64,000 nucleotides of DNA, taken from the NCBI GenBank assembly GCA_050916095.1, contig CP050901.1, positions 620,001 through 684,000 on the forward strand, written 5' to 3'. Below, piece by piece: positions 41,768 to 50,036 of the stretch (position 1 is the first letter of the stretch; every line of letters starts with the position of its first letter). A model generated the notes under the pieces. The model had not been told where the DNA came from and ran no database searches. It saw only the letters and a list, made by a program, of their open reading frames with translations. The position numbers were made by a program, and so were the translations under genes. The stretch is from JANPCX01 sp050916095. GTDB taxonomy: Bacteria > Pseudomonadota > Gammaproteobacteria > Burkholderiales > Burkholderiaceae_C.

Positions 41768-42412
41768 TTAACGAATGCCAATGACCTTGTGGGTTTGCAC
41801 GCTCAAGCGCCATTGGGGATGGGCTTGGCAGTAGGCGATGGCAGCCTCTGTATTGTCTCGCTGATTTGGACCGTCCATGGGCTGCAGGAAAAAGTGCTGA
41901 AAGTTCCAAGCCAACAGGTCTGTTGGATCCAGCCCCTTTTGCGGGAACACGAGTTTGAGTTCCTGTCCTTGCCGTTGCACCACCGGCGCATCCGCTTTGG
42001 GGCTGACACACAGCCAGTCGATGCCCGCTGGTGCGGCCACGGTGCCATTGGTTTCTGCCGCTACTTCAAAGCCTTGATCGTGCAAGGCATCGAGCAGTTC
42101 GCGGTCGACCTGCAACAAGGGCTCTCCGCCAGTCAGCACCACAAAACGGCGCTGCTGCGACAGGCTGTTGGTGGATGCGGGCCACATTGATCCAATGGCT
42201 TTCGCCAGTGCTGTGGCTTGTTCAAATTTGCCGCCGCCAGTGCCGTCGGTGCCTACAAAGTCGGTATCGCAAAAACGGCAGATGGCACTGGCGCGGTCTG
42301 CTTCGCGGCCACTCCACAAATTGCAACCGGCAAAGCGACAAAACACGGCGGCACGTCCGGCCTGGCCGCCTTCGCCTTGCAGTGTGTAAAAAATTTCTTT
42401 GACGCTGTACAT
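41768..42412 (-). CDS. queE: 7-carboxy-7-deazaguanine synthase
   Basis: 214 aa. A radical-SAM enzyme with the extended cluster motif: CRFAGCNLWSGREAD...ICRFCDTDF, where the last Cys pair is C-x2-C. VLTGGEPLLQVD and the SPKADAP segment bind SAM and substrate. It rearranges 6-carboxytetrahydropterin to 7-carboxy-7-deazaguanine. It lies between queC (15 bp) and queD in one minus-strand operon. Confidence 0.95.
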   Translation of the reverse strand: MYSVKEIFYTLQGEGGQAGRAAVFCRFAGCNLWSGREADRASAICRFCDTDFVGTDGTGGGKFEQATALAKAIGSMWPASTNSLSQQRRFVVLTGGEPLLQVDRELLDALHDQGFEVAAETNGTVAAPAGIDWLCVSPKADAPVVQRQGQELKLVFPQKGLDPTDLLAWNFQHFFLQPMDGPNQRDNTEAAIAYCQAHPQWRLSVQTHKVIGIR

Positions 42413-42427
42413 GACAAGAGGGCTGGC

Positions 42428-43174
42428 TCAGCCCAGCGCGTGCGAGTCGGTTCGGCCCCAAACCTGGGGGCGTTTCATGAAACTCTCGTACCCTTTGGAG
42501 CGCAAGTCGCAAGCAGGGCAGTGGCCACAGCCATAACCCCAAGGGTGACGCTGGCTGCGGTCGCCCAAGTAACAGGTGTGGGTGTGTTCAATGATGAGCT
42601 CGTTGAGCGGGTCGCCGCCAAGCACGTGGGTGAGTGACCAGGTCTGCGCTTTGTCCAACCACATCAAAGGGGTTTCAATGGTGAGCTGAGTATCCAGCCC
42701 CAAACTCAGCGCCACTTGCAATGCTTTAAGAGAGTTATCGCGGCAATCGGGGTAGCCGGAGAAGTCCGTTTCGCACATGCCGCCCACCAGCACGCTCAAG
42801 GAGCGCCGGTAGGCCACTGTTGCCGCAAAACCCATGAAGAGCAAGTTGCGCCCGGGCACAAAGGTATTGGGCAGACCGTCGTCGCGCATTTCAATGGCGC
42901 GCTCTTCTGTGAGGGCGGTGTCGGAAATTTGCCCTAGCAAGGACAAATCCAATTCATGGTCGGGACCCAGCCGATTCGACCAAGGTTGAAAACGCTGGCG
43001 CAATTCGGCCCGCACAACAGGCCGACAAGCCAGCTCCACCGCATGACGCTGGCCGTAATTGAAGCCTATGGTTTCAACATACTCATAGCGATTCAAGGCC
43101 CAAGCCAAACAGGCGGTGGAGTCTTGACCTCCGGAGAAAAGCACCAGGGCGCGTTGGGGCAACATCAGGCTCAT
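42428..43174 (-). CDS. queC: 7-cyano-7-deazaguanine synthase
   Basis: 248 aa, an ATP-pyrophosphatase. The PP-loop is VLFSGGQDSTACLAWAL, and the zinc site near the end is TCYLGD...GYGCGHCPACDLRSKGY with four Cys. It converts 7-carboxy-7-deazaguanine to preQ0, the precursor for queuosine in tRNA. Its start overlaps the stop of the upstream monooxygenase-like gene by 4 bp (ATGA). queF, the next enzyme, is not in the window. Confidence 0.96.
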   Translation of the reverse strand: MSLMLPQRALVLFSGGQDSTACLAWALNRYEYVETIGFNYGQRHAVELACRPVVRAELRQRFQPWSNRLGPDHELDLSLLGQISDTALTEERAIEMRDDGLPNTFVPGRNLLFMGFAATVAYRRSLSVLVGGMCETDFSGYPDCRDNSLKALQVALSLGLDTQLTIETPLMWLDKAQTWSLTHVLGGDPLNELIIEHTHTCYLGDRSQRHPWGYGCGHCPACDLRSKGYESFMKRPQVWGRTDSHALG

Positions 43175-43482
43175 GACAACGAGGCGGATTTGGTGACCAG
43201 TTCAAAGTGCTCCACGACGGGTGGCGCAGCGAAAAAGGGCCCGACGATGGCGCGCCACTGTGCGAACAGTGGCCCTTGGCGGAAATCGACGGTGTGGTTC
43301 TCCAGGGTTTCCCAATAAATCATCAAGACGTAGCGCTCCGGCGACTCCACACTTTTGTTCACTTTGAATCCGCGAAAGCCTTTGGCTTGTGAAATGACGG
43401 TGTTGGCACCAAGGGTGATCGCCACTTCAAATGCCGCTTGCTGGCCGGGCTGAATACGGATGTCGGCGTGCTCAAGAATCAT
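43171..43482 (-). CDS. ABM-domain (antibiotic biosynthesis monooxygenase-like) small protein
   Basis: 103 aa. A ferredoxin-like ABM fold: ILEHADIRIQPGQQAAFEVAI, then ISQAKGFRGFKVNKSVESPERYVLMIYWETLENHTVDFR and QWRAIVGPFF. Despite the family name such proteins are usually small-molecule oxidases or structural folds of unknown role. It is the first gene of the queC-queE-queD operon and is translationally coupled to queC through ATGA. Confidence 0.88.
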   Translation of the reverse strand: MILEHADIRIQPGQQAAFEVAITLGANTVISQAKGFRGFKVNKSVESPERYVLMIYWETLENHTVDFRQGPLFAQWRAIVGPFFAAPPVVEHFELVTKSASLS

Positions 43483-43502
43483 GGACGGCCTCGCTGGAAC
43501 CT

Positions 43503-43668
43503 CTATTGATATTTGCCTTCATCACGACAACCTCCAACCCGTTCGCCCTGACCCTTCGACGGGGCTCAGGACAGGACCTGTCGAGGGGCTGGCACCGAGG
43601 CACGCGCTGACTTCTACAGGCTCGACCCGAACGGTGTGTCGTGTTGCCATTGATGTAAAACACAATAG
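43503..43668 (+). repeat. Dispersed repeat, copy E
   Basis: 166 bp with ends CTATTGATATTTGCC and ACACAATAG. The core CGTTCGCCCTGACCC...GACCCGAACG matches copy C nearly base for base, except for changes in the right arm (CTTCTACAGGCTCGACCC for CTTCGACAAGCTCAGCCC). Confidence 0.8.
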
Positions 43669-43721
43669 GTTGAATCAAAGAGGCCTATTGTCGCCTGACC
43701 TGACGCAGGCGAGACGCGTTG

Positions 43722-44450
43722 TCAGCCCCACAAATCCAGGGGTGGGTCGGCAACGACCGCACGCAAAATGTCGCTGCGTGCAATAAACCCGGTGACTGTG
43801 CCTGCCTCATCGGCCACCGGCAACCCGGGCAAGTGCCACCGCAACAAGGCCTCCGCCACGTGGCGCAGATCGCCATCCATGCTGACGCTGGGCACCGGTG
43901 TCCACATCAGCTCACCCGCCGTTTGTCGCCAAAAGGCCAACCAAGCTGCCGGGTCTCTCCCTGGGTGGGGAAGCGCGGCACCTTGCATCAGGTCGGCCTG
44001 CAACAGCAGCCCCACCAGACTTTTTTGGGCATTCAGCACAGGGGCTTGGCCGACACCGCTGTCCGCCAAGAGCTGCCAAGCGTCCACCAAAGGCATGTCG
44101 TCTTGCACGGTTGTGACACGTGGGCTCATCACGTCAACAACGTGTGTGAGCTGGCGTTTGGTAGCCTGCGTCGGTTGTTGGTGTGTGCTGAGGTCTGCAT
44201 AGGCCGCCAGGGCCGACTGTGCCGATCCGGGCGTTGCGCTGAATCCCCTGGATGGGTCGCTGCTTCGACCTCGTCCGATATGAACGAAGTCGTGGCCGTT
44301 TTGCCACCGGGTTTGGTCTGCGGTTTCTTGTTCGGAGCCGGCGGGAGATACGCCACGCAGACGACTGGCCGCCCGCACGGGTGCCACGTCACGCAGCTGC
44401 TCCAGCGTGCCGCTCACCATACGACCCGAAACACTGAACACAGCAAACAT
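43722..44450 (-). CDS. Tandem CBS-domain protein
   Basis: 242 aa. The first 90 residues are low-complexity and polar. Two CBS motifs follow: VMSPRVTTVQDDMPLVDAWQLLADSGVGQAPVLN...VGLLLQADLM and TPVPSVSMDGDLRHVAEALLRWHLPGLPVADEAG...GFIARSDILRAVV. CBS pairs bind adenine nucleotides and act as energy sensors or as partners of channels and enzymes. No transporter domain is attached and the partner is unknown. Confidence 0.88.
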   Translation of the reverse strand: MFAVFSVSGRMVSGTLEQLRDVAPVRAASRLRGVSPAGSEQETADQTRWQNGHDFVHIGRGRSSDPSRGFSATPGSAQSALAAYADLSTHQQPTQATKRQLTHVVDVMSPRVTTVQDDMPLVDAWQLLADSGVGQAPVLNAQKSLVGLLLQADLMQGAALPHPGRDPAAWLAFWRQTAGELMWTPVPSVSMDGDLRHVAEALLRWHLPGLPVADEAGTVTGFIARSDILRAVVADPPLDLWG

Positions 44451-44632
44451 GCCGGCAGCATAACGCGGCTGCCAGCTCTAACCCGGATATTTCACCAGGC
44501 ACGCGCCCTTCCACCGCCGCATGTGCGCGTCCCTGGTGAGTGCGGGCTGATCCTCCAATACAAGTGGCAAGGCCGGCGCAATTTCGCGCCGCTTCTGTGA
44601 CAAACCGAAGCAGCAGCGTCTTCGCAGGGGTA

Positions 44633-45295
44633 TCAAGCGGGCCACACCATGGCGTCCAGCCTGTCGCAGACGCCATCCACATCCAAACCCAACACAGGCT
44701 CGCCATGGTTGTAGCCATAACTCATCAGGACCACGGGGCAGCCGGCAGCACGGGCGGCTTGGGCGTCGTTGCTGCTGTCGCCCACCATCAAAGTTTGCGC
44801 GGGTGTGGTGCCTAGCGCTGTGCAGGTGTTGATAAGTGGTTCGGGGTGGGGTTTCTTGTGGGGAAAAGCGTCCCCACCGAAAACCACCTCAAAGTAGCCG
44901 CGCAGCCCCTTGCGTTCTAGCAGCGGCTCGGCCAAGGCGGTCGGTTTGTTGGTGACGCAGGCCAAACGTAAGCCGCGTTCTTTCATGGCCAGCAGGCCCT
45001 CTGGTACCCCAGGGTAGACAGTGGCGTAGCGGCCGTTGATGTCGAGGTAGTGCTGCATGTACAGCGCAAGGGCCTCGTCAAAGCGCCCCACGTCGGCAGT
45101 CACTTTCGCCAGCGTGCAACGGATCAAATGTTCAGTGCCTTTGCCCACCGTGTTCTGAATGAAGGCACGCTCGATGGTTGGCAGACGCAAGTCGCGCAAC
45201 ATCGCGCCCAATGCCGCCTCGAAGTCGCCCACGGTGTCGATCAGGGTGCCATCCAGGTCAATGATGGCGGCTTGCAGCCCGGCGGGAAGTGGCAT
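44633..45295 (-). CDS. gph: Phosphoglycolate phosphatase (HAD family)
   Basis: 220 aa from ATG 45295. HAD motif I is IIDLDGTLIDT, motif II VTNKPT, motif III/lysine KKPHPEP, motif IV VGDSSNDAQAARAAG. It dephosphorylates 2-phosphoglycolate formed during DNA repair. It lies 13 bp downstream of rpe on the same strand, the usual rpe-gph order of proteobacteria. Confidence 0.93.
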   Translation of the reverse strand: MPLPAGLQAAIIDLDGTLIDTVGDFEAALGAMLRDLRLPTIERAFIQNTVGKGTEHLIRCTLAKVTADVGRFDEALALYMQHYLDINGRYATVYPGVPEGLLAMKERGLRLACVTNKPTALAEPLLERKGLRGYFEVVFGGDAFPHKKPHPEPLINTCTALGTTPAQTLMVGDSSNDAQAARAAGCPVVLMSYGYNHGEPVLGLDVDGVCDRLDAMVWPA

Positions 45296-45308
45296 GCGGG
45301 GCAAGGCC

Positions 45309-46007
45309 TCAGGCCACTTTGGCCAGCTCGCCACGCATGGCTTGCACCACCTTGGCATAGTCTGGCTGGCCAAAAATGGCGCTGCCCGCGACAAAGGTGT
45401 CGGCACCGGCAGCCGCCACTTGGGCGATGTTGTCCACCTTGATACCGCCGTCAACTTCGAGTCGGATGTCGCGACCACTGGCATCAATGATGCGGCGGGC
45501 TTGTTCAATCTTCTTCAAGCTGCTGGGAATGAAACTTTGGCCACCAAAGCCGGGGTTCACGCTCATGATGAGCACAAGGTCTACTTTGTCGATCACCCAC
45601 TCCAGCACATCCAGTGGCGTGGCCGGGTTGAACACCAAACCAGCCTTGCAGCCCTCGGCGCGGATCAATTGCAAGGTGCGGTCCACATGGGTGCTGGCAT
45701 CGGGATGAAAACTCACGAGGTCGGCGCCCGCTTTGCAAAAGGCTTGCGCCAATGCGTCCACAGGTTGAACCATGAGGTGGACATCAATCGGCACGGCACG
45801 GCCATCGGCCCGCTTGGCATGGGGTTTCAGTGCCTGGCACACCATGGGGCCGAAGGTGAGGTTGGGCACATAGTGGTTGTCCATCACGTCGAAGTGAATC
45901 CAGTCCGCGCCTGCTGCAATGACGGCGCGAAGCTCTTCACCCAGACGGGCAAAGTCGGCGGACAAAATACTGGGAGCGATGCGGTAGGTGGTGGCGTGTT
46001 GATTCAT
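45309..46007 (-). CDS. rpe: Ribulose-phosphate 3-epimerase
   Basis: 232 aa from ATG 46007. A TIM-barrel epimerase with IAPSILSADFARLGEEL, IHFDVMDNHYVPNLTFG, DVHLMVQPVDA, SVNPGFGGQSFIPSSLKKI and LEVDGGIKVDNI; the Asp and His metal ligands are in FDVMDNH and VDVHLM-type positions. It interconverts ribulose-5-P and xylulose-5-P in the pentose phosphate pathway. It is divergent from apaG, with 90 bp between them. Confidence 0.96.
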   Translation of the reverse strand: MNQHATTYRIAPSILSADFARLGEELRAVIAAGADWIHFDVMDNHYVPNLTFGPMVCQALKPHAKRADGRAVPIDVHLMVQPVDALAQAFCKAGADLVSFHPDASTHVDRTLQLIRAEGCKAGLVFNPATPLDVLEWVIDKVDLVLIMSVNPGFGGQSFIPSSLKKIEQARRIIDASGRDIRLEVDGGIKVDNIAQVAAAGADTFVAGSAIFGQPDYAKVVQAMRGELAKVA

Positions 46008-46097
46008 GGGTGCGGTCTCAGGTTGTTCGGATTCTAGAAGCCCTGTTTGCAAGGCCCTCTTTGTTTGTATGCACTGCTGGCCTTCTAGAATGGTCGC

Positions 46098-46472
46098 ATG
46101 CCCAAACCCGAATTCACTTGTACCGTCGAAGTTCAGTACCTGGCTGAACAATCTCAACCCGAAGCCGATCAGCATGCGTTTTCATACACGGTGCTCATCA
46201 CCAACACGGGCGATATCACCGCTCAACTGGTGGCACGGCACTGGGTCATCACCGACGCGACGGGCCTGGTCCACGAGGTGCGCGGTTTGGCCGTGGTGGG
46301 GCACCAACCTGTGCTCAAGCCCGGCGAGAAATTCGAGTACACCAGCTGGACGCCATTGACCACACCACAAGGCACCATGCGCGGGACGTTTTTTTGTATG
46401 ACCGAAGACGCCAAGTGGTTTGATGCGGTGGTGCCCGAGTTCCTGCTGTCGAGACCCCAACTTTTGCATTGA
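46098..46472 (+). CDS. apaG: ApaG protein
   Basis: 124 aa, the normal length. A fibronectin-III-like fold with FSYTVLITNTGDITAQLVARHWVITDATG, EVRGLAVVGHQPVLKPGEKFEYTSW and MRGTFFCMTEDAKWFD. The ApaG domain is linked to Co2+ resistance and nucleotide binding. It is followed at 1 bp by the recombinase gene. Confidence 0.95.
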   Translation: MPKPEFTCTVEVQYLAEQSQPEADQHAFSYTVLITNTGDITAQLVARHWVITDATGLVHEVRGLAVVGHQPVLKPGEKFEYTSWTPLTTPQGTMRGTFFCMTEDAKWFDAVVPEFLLSRPQLLH

Positions 46473-46473
46473 C

Positions 46474-48531
46474 ATGGCGCTCAACATGCGGTCAGCCGTG
46501 GAGCCAAGCCCTTGGGGCCTGACCGCGCTGCTCAACGCAGCCGACCCCAAATCGCCTCGCGCAGAGCGTCATTTGTGGTTGGTGCGTTTGATGGAGTGGC
46601 TGCGCCACGCCCCGCTTAAAAAAAATGAGCTGCTGGTCAACGCGACACCGGCAACGCCACGTGCCATCCTGCGCTTGCGTCATTTGCTCAGGGTATTGGC
46701 ACAGCATCCCGAGCACCGCGAAAGGGTGCGCGGTGTTTGGCAAGCGTTTTGGTCGCAGATTGATGCATCCGCCCTGTTCGCCGATTTTGGATTCGCACCC
46801 CGAACGGCGCTGTTCAGTGAGATCGGAAACCGCCTGCGCGAACGGCTGTTGCCTGGCACGCCAGACACCTCAGACTTCGCTGAACTGTTTCAATTGCTTT
46901 TTGTGCCCGACGATACGCTGTGGCTGCAAACCCTGAATGACAACACCCTGGGTGAGCTGTCCCAGCTCATGGCTTTGAATGGCGATTCGGACGCCAAGGC
47001 AGGCACCGCAGCGCCGACAACCACCTGGCGCAGCAGCATGTCGGATGCGCTGTCCCTCTTGGTCGCGGCCATTCAAGGCCAAGGTCTCGCGGGGCCGCTA
47101 CGCAAACGCATGAGCACCGAGCTGCTGGCCGACGAGCCTTTTCGCCAATTGCCGCGTGTGGTTCAGCGTTTGCGGCAGGCCTTGCAAGACGGTGAACAGG
47201 CCGTGGTTTTGCAAGAAGCCGCCTATTTGCGCGCATTGCTCGACCGCTGCCGCGAGGCCACCAGCAGCATCACTCAGCACCTGGAAGAACATGGCGTGTC
47301 GGTGGACATCGTGTTTGCCATGGAGCAATTGCGGGCACGCACGGTGAGGGTGGAGCAGCTGCTGGAGTGCCTGTTGTCACCCCAAGCGCAACCCGACTTG
47401 CTGAGGCTGTTGCTGAGCTTGCTACAAAGTCAGGCCCAGCTGCGCAGCGTGCGCAGTCTGCTGGCACGGCAGTATTCGCTGTTGGCACGCCAGGTGGCCG
47501 AACGCAACGCTGAAACCGGCGAGCACTACATCACCCGCGACCGCAGCGAATGGCGCGACATGTTGCGCCGAGCGGCGGGCGGCGGTGCGGTGATCGCAGG
47601 CACCACCTTCATCAAGTTCGCGATCATGGCCTTGGGGCTGTCCGCCTTTTGGGCTGGTGCGTGGTCAGGCGTGAACTACGCCATCAGTTTTGTCGTGGTC
47701 ATGCTGCTGCATTGGACGGTGGCCACCAAACAACCCGCCATGACGGCACCCGCGATGGCCGCATCGCTGGGTGACTTGAGCAACGATGACTCGCTGGCCC
47801 GGTTTGTGGACAAAGTGGCCCAGCTCACCCGCTCTCAGTTCGCAGGCATCTTGGGAAACTTGATGCTTTGCGCGCCTTTGGTGCTGGCTGTTCAGTTGTT
47901 GTCCCACCTGCTATTTGGTGCAACACCTGTGGGTTTGAAGGAAGCCGCTTATGTCAAACACAGCATCACCTTGCTCGGCCCCACCGCACTCTTTGCCGCT
48001 TTCACGGGGGTGCTGCTTTTTGCCAGCTCTCTTTTTGCGGGGTGGGTAGAGAACTGGTTTGTATTTCACCGCCTGGACAGTGCCATCGCTTGGAACCCGC
48101 GTTTCGTGGCGCGTTTGGGCCCTGCGCGCGCGCGGCGCTGGTCGCTGTGGTGGCGACAGAACATCTCCGGTTTGGCCGCCAATGTGTCGCTGGGTTTGAT
48201 GCTGGGGCTGGTGCCTGCATTGCTCGGGTTTGTGGGGCTGCCTTTGGATGTGCGCCACGTGACCTTGTCGGCCGGACAACTTGCGGCCGCGTTGGGCGCG
48301 GAACTGCCTGTGCTGGGCTGGCGTGCCTTGTTGGATCCTGCCGTTGGGTGGTGCGTGGCCGGCATCGCCGTGATTGGGGTGCTCAACCTCAGCGTGAGCT
48401 TTTTGCTCGCCTTCCACGTGGCCTTGCGCTCGCGTGGTTTGAAGCTCGGTGACCGCAAACGCATTTACGCTGCGGTGATGGGTAGGTTGGTGCGGGCAAC
48501 GCTGTCGTTTGTACTGCCGCCCCGCGACTGA
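46474..48531 (+). CDS. Gcr-type 'site-specific recombinase' membrane protein
   Basis: 685 aa from ATG 46474, one base after the apaG stop. It matches the SpecificRecomb (PF10136) family: an all-helical N-terminal half (FGFAPRTALFSEIGNRLRERLLPGTPD, AAYLRALLDRCREATSSITQHLEEHGVSVDIVF) and a C-terminal half with about six membrane helices (YAISFVVVMLLHWTVATKQPAMTAPAMAASL, FAGILGNLMLCAPLVLAVQ, GPTALFAAFTGVLLFASSLFAGWVENWFV). No recombinase catalytic motif is visible, and the family name is historical; a membrane role seems more likely. Confidence 0.88.
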   Translation: MALNMRSAVEPSPWGLTALLNAADPKSPRAERHLWLVRLMEWLRHAPLKKNELLVNATPATPRAILRLRHLLRVLAQHPEHRERVRGVWQAFWSQIDASALFADFGFAPRTALFSEIGNRLRERLLPGTPDTSDFAELFQLLFVPDDTLWLQTLNDNTLGELSQLMALNGDSDAKAGTAAPTTTWRSSMSDALSLLVAAIQGQGLAGPLRKRMSTELLADEPFRQLPRVVQRLRQALQDGEQAVVLQEAAYLRALLDRCREATSSITQHLEEHGVSVDIVFAMEQLRARTVRVEQLLECLLSPQAQPDLLRLLLSLLQSQAQLRSVRSLLARQYSLLARQVAERNAETGEHYITRDRSEWRDMLRRAAGGGAVIAGTTFIKFAIMALGLSAFWAGAWSGVNYAISFVVVMLLHWTVATKQPAMTAPAMAASLGDLSNDDSLARFVDKVAQLTRSQFAGILGNLMLCAPLVLAVQLLSHLLFGATPVGLKEAAYVKHSITLLGPTALFAAFTGVLLFASSLFAGWVENWFVFHRLDSAIAWNPRFVARLGPARARRWSLWWRQNISGLAANVSLGLMLGLVPALLGFVGLPLDVRHVTLSAGQLAAALGAELPVLGWRALLDPAVGWCVAGIAVIGVLNLSVSFLLAFHVALRSRGLKLGDRKRIYAAVMGRLVRATLSFVLPPRD

Positions 48532-48829
48532 TGTCAGTCCCGACAAAACTTCGTTTGTGCTGAGCCTTACCAAGCTGGTGTGTACTTCGGAAAAAGACTT
48601 GTGTACAGGCTCAGGCGAACGAATCCATTGATTTCATTCCGACATTTTTGATGAAGCGCAGCGTGCCGAAGTCAGTTGTTCATCCCACCGTTGAGCGATG
48701 CGCTGATGTTTTTACTCGGCAACTCATGGTTTGATATTGCGGTGTGCGTCATACGTTTTTTTTTCGAGTCAATCGTATTGCGTGCACTGGGTACGCGACC
48801 CGCTTAAAAATGCGGGCTAAAGTGCCACC
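48532..48829. other. 298-bp gap with a worn repeat relic
   Basis: No gene. The stretch GTGCTGAGCC...GGCTCAGGCGAACG (about 48559-48620) looks like a worn copy of the dispersed repeat core. A small hairpin CCCGC-TTAAAAAT-GCGGG lies about 20 bp upstream of the hydrolase start, and a T9 run sits near 48755. Confidence 0.5.
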
Positions 48830-49795
48830 ATGATTCGTTTGGTTTACTCGGCGCCTGAGGTTCCTGCTGCGCTGGAGGGGTTGCGCATTTTTGAGCGGGG
48901 CTGGCTATCGGCCAACAATGTGCTGCTGCTGGGTGAGCAAGGCCACCCAGGTGCGGCCCTGATTGACACCGGCCACGCTGTGCACGTGGACCAAACGGTG
49001 GCCTTGGTCAAACATGGCTTGCAGGGTCAAGCGCTGCGCTGCGTCATCAATACCCATCTGCATTCTGACCACTGCGGCGGCAATGCGGGCTTGCAGCGGG
49101 CGTTCAGTGTGCCGGCTTTCATTCCGCCTGGTGGTTTTGAAGCCGTTCGTCGTTGGGACACCAAGGCATTGAGCTACCGCGCCACAGGCCAAACCTGCGA
49201 GCGTTTTGAGGTGCATGGCAGCTTGCGACCTGGTGAGCATTTTTTTGGGGGAAAGAGGCGCTGGGACATTCTGGCTGCGCCGGGGCACGACCCTGATGCC
49301 ATCATGTTGTTCGACGCCGCCAATGGCGTTTTGATTTCCGGTGATGCGTTGTGGGGAAACGGATTTGGCGTGGTGTTTCCCGAGCTGGACGGTGAGCGGG
49401 CCTTTGACGATGTAGGCGCTGTTTTGCAGCAGATCGAAACGCTGGATGTGCAGTGGGTCATCCCCGGGCACGGGGCACCATTTGCTGATGTGAGGCAGGC
49501 ACTGGGTCGAGCACAGAGCTGCTTGGCTCAATTCCGTGCTGCACCAGCAGAACACGCGCTGCATGCCGCCAAGGTGCTGCTCAAGTTCCATGTGCTTGAA
49601 TTGCACAGCCAGTCTTTGTCGGCCTTGCACCTTTGGGTGGGCGACACCCCCCTGATGCGGAGCATCTGGGAGTCTTTGGGGCGGCCGCATGCCAGCATCC
49701 ACCTTTGGTGCGATTACCTGGTCGAAGCCTTGGTACGACGGCAGGTTCTGCTGCACCGTGATGGGGTGGTGAGCAACCCGACTGTCCCAACATGA
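48830..49795 (+). CDS. MBL-fold metallo-hydrolase
   Basis: 321 aa. Metallo-beta-lactamase fold with the metal motif THLHSDHCGG (HxHxDH), LAAPGHDPDAIMLFD with the third His, LISGDALWG with the bridging Asp, and VIPGHGAPF with the last His. The C-terminal 80 residues form a separate helical domain (EHALHAAKVLLKFHVLELH). It could be a glyoxalase II-like or lactonase-like hydrolase; the substrate is open. Confidence 0.92.
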   Translation: MIRLVYSAPEVPAALEGLRIFERGWLSANNVLLLGEQGHPGAALIDTGHAVHVDQTVALVKHGLQGQALRCVINTHLHSDHCGGNAGLQRAFSVPAFIPPGGFEAVRRWDTKALSYRATGQTCERFEVHGSLRPGEHFFGGKRRWDILAAPGHDPDAIMLFDAANGVLISGDALWGNGFGVVFPELDGERAFDDVGAVLQQIETLDVQWVIPGHGAPFADVRQALGRAQSCLAQFRAAPAEHALHAAKVLLKFHVLELHSQSLSALHLWVGDTPLMRSIWESLGRPHASIHLWCDYLVEALVRRQVLLHRDGVVSNPTVPT

Positions 49796-50036
49796 GCCTG
49801 GCCATGTGAAATTGTAAGTAACTGTTAGTCTGGGCTGTTCTCGGCATCAGGATTGCATTGCATACGATGTTTCTTGCATCCCTCCAGGTTCCTGACGCTT
49901 TTTGGCAGCCGCCACCGCAGCCTTTGTTTCGATCGCTTACAAGATTGACGCAGCTGGGCGGTCGCATCGCTTGAAATTCGGAACCACGCCTGCCTGCGGC
50001 GGGAAAGTGTGTCGGGATGTCCGGTGTTCATAGCCA

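Noticed and set aside
46420..46473. Upstream extension of the recombinase gene
   Set aside because: It overlaps the apaG coding end. The ATG at 46474, one base after the apaG stop, is the natural coupled start.
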